NCBI GenBank assembly: GCA_027034965.1
Contig: JALVWL010000197.1
Coordinates: 1 to 7,835, forward strand
Direction: 5' to 3'
Length of the DNA stretch: 7,835 bases
DNA from: Candidatus Omnitrophota bacterium
Lineage (GTDB): Bacteria; Omnitrophota; Gorgyraeia; S143-82
The first letter of the stretch is position 1, and every line of letters starts with the position of its first letter. Both the position numbers and the translations under genes were made by a program. A model generated the notes under the pieces. The model made no database searches and was not told the DNA's origin. It saw nothing but the letters and a program-made list of their open reading frames with translations. This document shows, one piece after another, positions 6,001 through 7,835 of this stretch.

Positions 6001-7835
6001 TCTTTGTCTTGGACAAGAGAACTACTAGAGTAATATCCCTTCAATTTATGATATGCTTCATTTATGCATTTAAACTTCTCCTCTGCTTCCTTTCTTTCTT
6101 TTTCACTCCTTCCTTTCTGCCTATCTGGATGATATTTTTTAGCCAATTGCCAATATCGTTTCTTAATTTCTTCGAGTGTAGCACCCCTTGAAAGCCCCAA
6201 AACATTTAAATAATAGGCTAGATCATCATCACTATCGTGTTGCTCCCATGTATTTCCATAATATTGCCATTTGCCTTCCATCCTATAATAGAAGCCCTCT
6301 TCATCCCATCCTGGATCCTCTTCATATTCATAGTCCCCTCCATTCATCATCCTTTCTACAGATTCCCACATATCATTCCAGAACTTTTCAAATGCCTTCT
6401 CACTATGTTCCGCCATTTTCCTGCCACGCATAGATTTCCTCAAACCTCCTAGATGATAACCCCACATAGCACCTAAAAGAGAGGCGCTTATTATTGTTCG
6501 AAAAGGATGAACCGAATAAAGTGATAATGCTGTAGGTAAAAAGACATAAAATGTAATAGACCAACCCATTATGCTAACTGATACATAACGATACATCGCA
6601 GATATGGCAATATTTCTCTGGAACCATCTCCTGATATAAGGGGGGGTATTTGAATCTGTCTCGATCCTTTCTCCTATTGGTTTATTGGGCATATCTTTCA
6701 TATTCTCAGCCCATAAATGCAACACTCCTTCTTCAATACTTTTGAGTAATAAATACGGAGATGGCATAAATATAACTGGTTTCTTCCCAATCAGATAAGC
6801 TAAAGAAATAGGGAGCAATAAAATAGCCCACGGAAATACCCCGCTATTCCAAACCACATAACCAGCGACTACTATAGACGTGGCCAACTGCGCATAAAAT
6901 ATAGGCCATTCACGCGAAAGATTAACATTGAAAAGCCCCAAAACAGTTTTTGACAAATAGGATAAAGTTAAGGCTAGAGCAAAGATAATACCCTCTACAA
7001 TAAGAAAGTTCAGAGTCAGTCCTTGAATAGGATACACATCATATGGCAATTGACTACCAGAGCAGTTAACCAACACTAATAGAGACACGCTTAAAAGGGA
7101 AATCAGTGCAAATCTTTTATTTACTGCAGTCGAACCACTAACGTTCTGCTGTTTCCCAACATATCCCGATCCTTCTAACTTTCTCCTTCCCTCTTTACTT
7201 ATAGTTACCCTATCCGCCCAAATATTTGGCTCAGTATCCTCCTCTTGTCTTATCCTTTTATATTTCTTATAGACTTTTTCTCTGAAAATTGGATCTTTTT
7301 TAACAGGATATATAGGAAGTACGGGTTCGACTTTGCAGATTGGTGCGGCAGAATTAGATTCAAAATTTACCCAGGCATACCAATCATAAGCAAAAACACC
7401 CCTTCTTTCACTCCCTCTATTGAATTTAAAAGAAAGGACTGTATTTGAAATGGTTTGATATGTTCTTATGTATGGCAAACGGCCATTAACTATTGCTGGA
7501 GGACCGTTCATTAAGCCTGCTAATTTCAAATATTGTGTGTATAATGTTCTATTGCTTGCAATAACACTGTCCTGGGCATTGTCATATTTTCCTATTCCAT
7601 ACCAATACGCAATAGCATAAGTAAGGCTGTTGTTATCCATTCCAAATACATAATTGTCCTTTTTAACAGGTTTGGGCATAGAGCTATTAGCCCCGCTAAC
7701 AGGAAGCATAGGAGATTTATTATTATTATTATTTCTATCTTTGAGAGGGGAATTGGAGTTGGCTGGAAGGTGTTTAGGCACGCTGCTATTAGGAGTATTA
7801 TTAATGTTTATACTGTCTATCACATTATATAAGAG
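1..7835 (-). CDS. Giant multidomain protein with two J-domains, ADP-ribosyltransferase-like, HEAT and TPR regions (partial at both ends)
   Basis: Reading every minus codon from 7835 down to 3 gives 2,611 codons with no TAA, TAG or TGA. Neither start nor stop is in the window. Residue 1 is the codon 7835-7833. Recognisable parts in order: Asn/Ser/Pro-rich linker (1-50), YLKLAGLM module (99-151), about six hydrophobic helices (242-464), J-domain (539-602), ART-like domain (836-942), AVSLI-YLQ motif (973-1006), second YLKLAGLM module (1050-1104), second J-domain (1193-1251), HEAT-like helices (1312-1490), second AVSLI-YLQ motif (1678-1708), Tat/lipobox-like segment (1863-1883) and TPRs (1916-2063). 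I infer a membrane-associated, chaperone-linked giant protein; no complete family match is recognised. Coding character is convincing for 1400-7835 and plausible for 3-186. Between about 187 and 1430 the frame is antisense to three plus-strand genes, so whether those residues are translated is unknown. Confidence 0.85.
3..186 (-). other. Giant frame beyond the cassette block (leftmost visible part)
   Basis: Here the minus frame reads like ordinary protein: a Ser-rich turn (CYSSSSLTEFSGYS), then an amphipathic to hydrophobic helix (SIAQYIEMFVVAYVSMSFAL) and a basic tail (EKIYRKSVEKFG). All three plus frames hit stops in this stretch. I read it as the giant gene resuming after the inserted plus-strand cassettes. 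Alternatively it is an independent minus gene that happens to share the frame; a possible ATG lies at 82-84, without an obvious ribosome binding site. No family is recognised. Confidence 0.5.
187..215 (+). promoter_or_regulatory. Candidate sigma-70-type promoter for the coiled-coil gene
   Basis: A perfect -35 hexamer TTGACA at 187-192 is followed after 17 bases by TATCCT at 210-215 (4 of 6 matches to TATAAT). Transcription would begin near 222, about 20 bases before the ATG at 243. The site lies inside the open minus frame. It is a pattern match only. Confidence 0.45.
243..491 (+). CDS. Small heptad-repeat coiled-coil protein (hypothetical)
   Basis: 82 residues. ATG at 243 follows a purine-rich AAGGGG at 231-236, a suitable ribosome binding site; the gene ends in TAA. 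Residues about 27-47 form regular heptads (RLDSRID, SIDSRID, SIEVQLR), and the charged amphipathic pattern continues to the C-terminus (AALEAKINK). There is no signal peptide, membrane segment or catalytic motif, so it probably oligomerises in the cytoplasm. No function is recognised. Small coiled-coil proteins of this kind can be antitoxins or accessory proteins of toxin-antitoxin islands, and the adjacent DUF433/DUF5615 pair makes that conceivable, but this is only context. A copy of the cassette repeat starts at its stop codon. It lies antisense within the giant minus frame, codon for codon, and has no TTA, CTA or TCA among its 8 Leu and 7 Ser codons. Confidence 0.75.
   Translation: MSSNIRQLIQDLILPEFRTIQAEIRRLDSRIDSIDSRIDSIEVQLRNMREEFNIRFESLQRQLDTAIDIHERIAALEAKINK
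486..620 (+). repeat. Cassette repeat, copy 1 (after the coiled-coil gene)
   Basis: This copy begins at the terminal AAGTAA of the coiled-coil gene. Its core at 517-553 (37 bases, from GGCCCGGCCCTG to AAAGATATG) is identical to 1312-1348. From 554 to 620 it aligns without gaps to 1349-1415, with 24 differences up to position 616. The first 30 bases (486-516) match copy 2 more loosely, with a short indel. In the minus frame it encodes PIRTN..NKSYTTYLSNSG and then LNRAGPEVE. It could be a recombination or insertion boundary, or a transcript-end element. No strong hairpin followed by a T-run is present. Confidence 0.8.
635..663 (+). promoter_or_regulatory. Candidate promoter for the DUF433/DUF5615 operon
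   Basis: TTGACA at 635-640 and TAAATT at 658-663 (4 of 6 matches) are 17 bases apart. The predicted start near 670 would give a very short leader carrying the GGAGG at 671. An alternative -10-like TATGAT at 653-658 sits only 12 bases from the -35. Both plus-strand transcription units therefore carry a perfect TTGACA just upstream. Confidence 0.35.
671..676 (+). promoter_or_regulatory. Ribosome binding site that sets the DUF433 start
   Basis: GGAGGT at 671-676 ends 7 bases before the ATG at 684. The frame extends upstream to an earlier ATG at 654, but that one has no comparable site and would add ten residues ahead of the usual DUF433 N-terminus. ATG 684 is preferred. Confidence 0.7.
684..923 (+). 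CDS. DUF433 family protein, probable antitoxin of a type II toxin-antitoxin pair
   Basis: 79 residues from ATG 684, close to the usual DUF433 length. It carries the family signature: RITIDPKIRFGKPCIRNTRI at residues 8-27, then VSDILNLIASGYS and an acidic helix (SLEDIIAAIEYA) at 53-64. DUF433 proteins have a helix-turn-helix-like DNA-binding fold and are commonly encoded directly before a PIN-like DUF5615 gene, acting as the presumed antitoxin. Here the next gene starts 9 bases after its stop. By analogy it would neutralise the partner and may repress the promoter at 635-663. It is antisense to the giant minus frame and avoids TTA, CTA and TCA (4 Leu, 6 Ser codons). Confidence 0.92.
   Translation: MINNIKDRITIDPKIRFGKPCIRNTRIAVSDILNLIASGYSLKDIPEQYPGISLEDIIAAIEYASQFMEHPFQVISQTQ
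933..1289 (+). CDS. DUF5615 family PIN-like protein, probable toxin
   Basis: 118 residues. Acidic residues of the PIN-like fold are at the expected places: D6-E7 in MIILADE, D37-E38-E39 in SVSDEEI, and D55 and D57 in the TFDKDFGNV motif. PIN-like proteins of this family are predicted Mg-dependent ribonucleases; the activity of this copy is inferred. It follows the DUF433 gene by 9 bases without a clear ribosome binding site, so it is probably translated by coupling. The acidic site looks intact and the length is normal. A copy of the cassette repeat starts at its AAGTAA stop. All 11 Leu and 6 Ser codons avoid TTA, CTA and TCA, leaving the overlapping minus frame open. Confidence 0.93.
   Translation: MIILADECVNKDTLDALENRGIKIIRISEANLRSVSDEEIFYYAAANNYTLLTFDKDFGNVLRFDILNSSGIIVVYIEDMRKEEIIDNILNLFNKFNFSQIKGKLFIVEKGKIRIWPK
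1284..1415 (+). repeat. Cassette repeat, copy 2 (after the toxin gene)
   Basis: This is the second copy of the element at 486-620, again starting at the AAGTAA end of a plus-strand gene. The identical core is 1312-1348. It is offset from copy 1 by 795 bases, so one repeat period contains exactly one toxin-antitoxin unit. In the minus frame it gives ESLIPIRTN, then NKIYTAYLSNSG and LNRAGPKVG, very similar to copy 1. Its low-coordinate half is the last minus-frame sequence before the antisense toxin gene. Confidence 0.8.
1647..2090 (-). other. TPR repeat region of the giant protein
   Basis: Residues 1916-2063. The clearest unit is GNAYTLLGEYEKALRDY followed by a short helix and LRLLP, a textbook tetratricopeptide pattern (G at 4 and 8 of the helix pair, A at 20, P at the end). 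Weaker units precede it (AAINYSEAVRLNNP; LSVCLMNQGENKDALYNF). TPRs form superhelical protein-binding scaffolds and commonly accompany chaperone domains. After it the chain becomes charged (KEREEFLRKE) and runs to the cassette repeat near 1415. Confidence 0.85.
2187..2249 (-). other. Internal Tat-signal and lipobox-like segment
   Basis: Residues 1863-1883 contain SRRKFIK, a near-perfect twin-arginine motif, then a Gly/Leu-rich hydrophobic stretch (LGLGAMLG) ending in LVLGSC, which fits a lipobox with Cys at 2187-2189. An acidic linker (EREENKDERTAEEVEGEGE) and the TPRs follow, as in a TPR lipoprotein. Such a signal should be N-terminal, yet it lies about 1,860 residues into the open frame. The nearest possible internal start is a GTG at 2357-2355, without a visible ribosome binding site. 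It may be a relic of a fused lipoprotein gene, or simply a transmembrane helix. Confidence 0.55.
2712..2804 (-). repeat. AVSLI-YLQ motif, second copy
   Basis: Residues 1678-1708 read ELNSTGSSITAKDAVSLISY then LQRNRSPSNS. This matches residues 973-1006 (4818-4919), where STASSGIALGEKEAVSLIRY is followed by LQENNSSLSN. Similarity is visible at protein level. The motif is unidentified and closes each of the two super-modules. Confidence 0.7.
3366..3902 (-). other. HEAT-like helical repeat region
   Basis: Residues 1312-1490 are a run of paired helices with HEAT/armadillo-type hydrophobic spacing: KVRNRSAEILINVAV, GAAREIAAESLISLI and DPLIREAVQEILLRS are the clearest. A second, less regular helical stretch continues at about 2850-3200 (EDALRGMVYVLGKVEN, DVREMIRAVLHLL). 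Such alpha-solenoids bind proteins. The region directly follows J-domain 2 and an acidic, Tyr-rich linker. Confidence 0.7.
4083..4259 (-). other. J-domain 2 (DnaJ-like)
   Basis: Residues 1193-1251. The sequence starts DWNILGVEPGASLEEVKKAY, then RKLALKHHPD, a loop, and the helix III pattern KEEKFKRINAAYERI. The HPD tripeptide is at 4170-4178 (residues 1220-1222), so stimulation of Hsp70 (DnaK) ATPase is expected. The domain is complete and close to consensus. It is internal, not N-terminal, and lacks a neighbouring Gly/Phe or zinc-finger region. Confidence 0.95.
4524..4688 (-). repeat. YLKLAGLM/VNGRLPY module, second copy
   Basis: Residues 1050-1104: YLKLAGLM, then VNGRLPY, then a hydrophobic stretch, LKFNREKEG and VVFEF. 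It parallels residues 99-151 (7383-7541). Twenty bases, tatggcaaacggccattaac, are identical at 4615-4634 and 7471-7490. The fold is unknown; the pattern suggests a small alpha/beta unit. Confidence 0.8.
4818..4919 (-). repeat. AVSLI-YLQ motif, first copy
   Basis: Residues 973-1006, immediately after the ART-like domain and a short helix (ELKGQYNEALKEARIL). It shares AVSLI.YLQ.N and the preceding ST..S pattern with 2712-2804. The function is unknown. Confidence 0.7.
5010..5330 (-). other. Probable ADP-ribosyltransferase (R-S-E type) domain
   Basis: Residues about 836-942 show the three landmarks of toxin-type mono-ADP-ribosyltransferases. Arg is in LLWRGA (5277-5279, residue 853). Ser is in the strand CFSYIPDYAITFA (5196-5198, residue 880), with the typical A..FA ending. 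An ExE pair lies in HYEPEVLVSGKTIFWDL (5070-5072 and 5064-5066, residues 922 and 924). A hydrophobic strand (LPVVVLYVPV) sits before the last motif, as expected. Spacing (27 and 44 residues) is in the range for this fold. ExE enzymes usually modify arginine using NAD. The STS motif keeps only its first Ser. Assigned from motifs alone. Confidence 0.65.
6030..6221 (-). other. J-domain 1 (DnaJ-like)
   Basis: Residues 539-602: YYLNVLGLSRGATLEEIKKR, then YWQLAKKYHPD, a charged loop (QKGRSEKERKEAEE) and KFKCINEAYHKL. HPD is at 6123-6131 (residues 569-571). All hallmarks for recruiting an Hsp70 partner are present. It follows about 75 residues after the last membrane segment, through an acidic linker, so it probably faces the cytoplasm as a membrane-tethered J-protein unit. 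Confidence 0.95.
6444..7112 (-). other. Cluster of about six membrane segments
   Basis: Hydrophobic helices fall at residues about 242-257 (FALISLLSVSLLVLV), 273-294, 312-329 (IFYAQLATSIVVAGYVVW), 334-350 (FPWAILLLPISLAYLIG), 418-438 and 447-464. The first ends in LVNCSG, a poor lipobox. No transport motif or known membrane family is recognised. The block separates the N-terminal YLKLAGLM module from J-domain 1 and would anchor the protein in the cytoplasmic membrane. Confidence 0.7.
7383..7541 (-). repeat. YLKLAGLM/VNGRLPY module, first copy
   Basis: Residues 99-151: YTQYLKLAGLM, VNGRLPY, LSFKFNRGSERRG and VFAYDW, matching 4524-4688 in order and spacing. It is preceded by a helix with a TPR-like look (LTYAIAYWYGIGKYDNA). 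Confidence 0.8.
7690..7835 (-). other. Low-complexity Asn/Ser/Pro linker at the right edge
   Basis: Residues 1-48 are dominated by Asn, Ser, Pro and Lys, including five Asn in a row from an ATT run on the plus strand at 7719-7733. This is a disordered linker. The protein continues beyond the window, so the start codon is not visible. Confidence 0.7.

Noticed and set aside
1643..7448. Numerous other plus frames of 60-180 codons
   Set aside because: They are shadows of the minus-strand coding region: Phe/Ser/Leu/Pro-rich, without ribosome sites, and opposite recognisable domains.
1..7835. Stop-codon reassignment explaining the long frame
   Set aside because: No TAA, TAG or TGA is used as a sense codon in the giant frame, and all three plus genes end in TAA.
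1..7835. tRNA, rRNA, CRISPR array or transposase
   Set aside because: No cloverleaf, rRNA-like stretch, regularly spaced short repeats or transposase motif was seen.

Overview
The window is AT-rich bacterial DNA dominated by one minus-strand reading frame. Read in codons whose lowest base is a multiple of 3, the minus strand has no stop from base 7835 to base 3: 2,611 codons, open at both ends. Residue numbers below count from the codon at 7835-7833. The style (an internally repetitive giant protein with J-domains and a DUF433/DUF5615 pair) resembles Candidatus Omnitrophota or related uncultured lineages. That placement is inference; no marker gene is present.

From about 7835 down to about 1400 the frame is clearly protein coding. 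In protein order it holds: an Asn/Ser/Pro-rich linker; a YLKLAGLM/VNGRLPY module; about six hydrophobic segments; J-domain 1 with an HPD motif; a region ending in a probable ADP-ribosyltransferase (R-S-ExE) domain; an AVSLI-YLQ motif; a second YLKLAGLM module; J-domain 2 with HPD; HEAT-like helical repeats; a second AVSLI-YLQ motif; a buried Tat/lipobox-like segment; and TPR repeats. The order module, J-domain, AVSLI motif occurs twice, so the protein looks like a duplicated super-module with different inserts.

From about 187 to 1430 the plus strand carries three small genes: an 82-residue heptad coiled-coil protein (243-491), a DUF433 antitoxin-like protein (684-923) and a DUF5615 PIN-like toxin (933-1289). 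Each unit has its own plausible promoter and is followed, starting at the stop codon, by a copy of the same repeat (37 identical bases at 517-553 and 1312-1348). This looks like two gene cassettes.

The plus genes lie antisense inside the giant frame, in exact codon register. They contain no TTA, CTA or TCA among 42 Leu/Ser codons, so the giant minus frame never meets a stop. Left of the cassettes (3-186) the minus frame again reads like ordinary protein. The simplest model is a toxin-antitoxin cassette array inserted antisense into a giant gene without breaking its frame.
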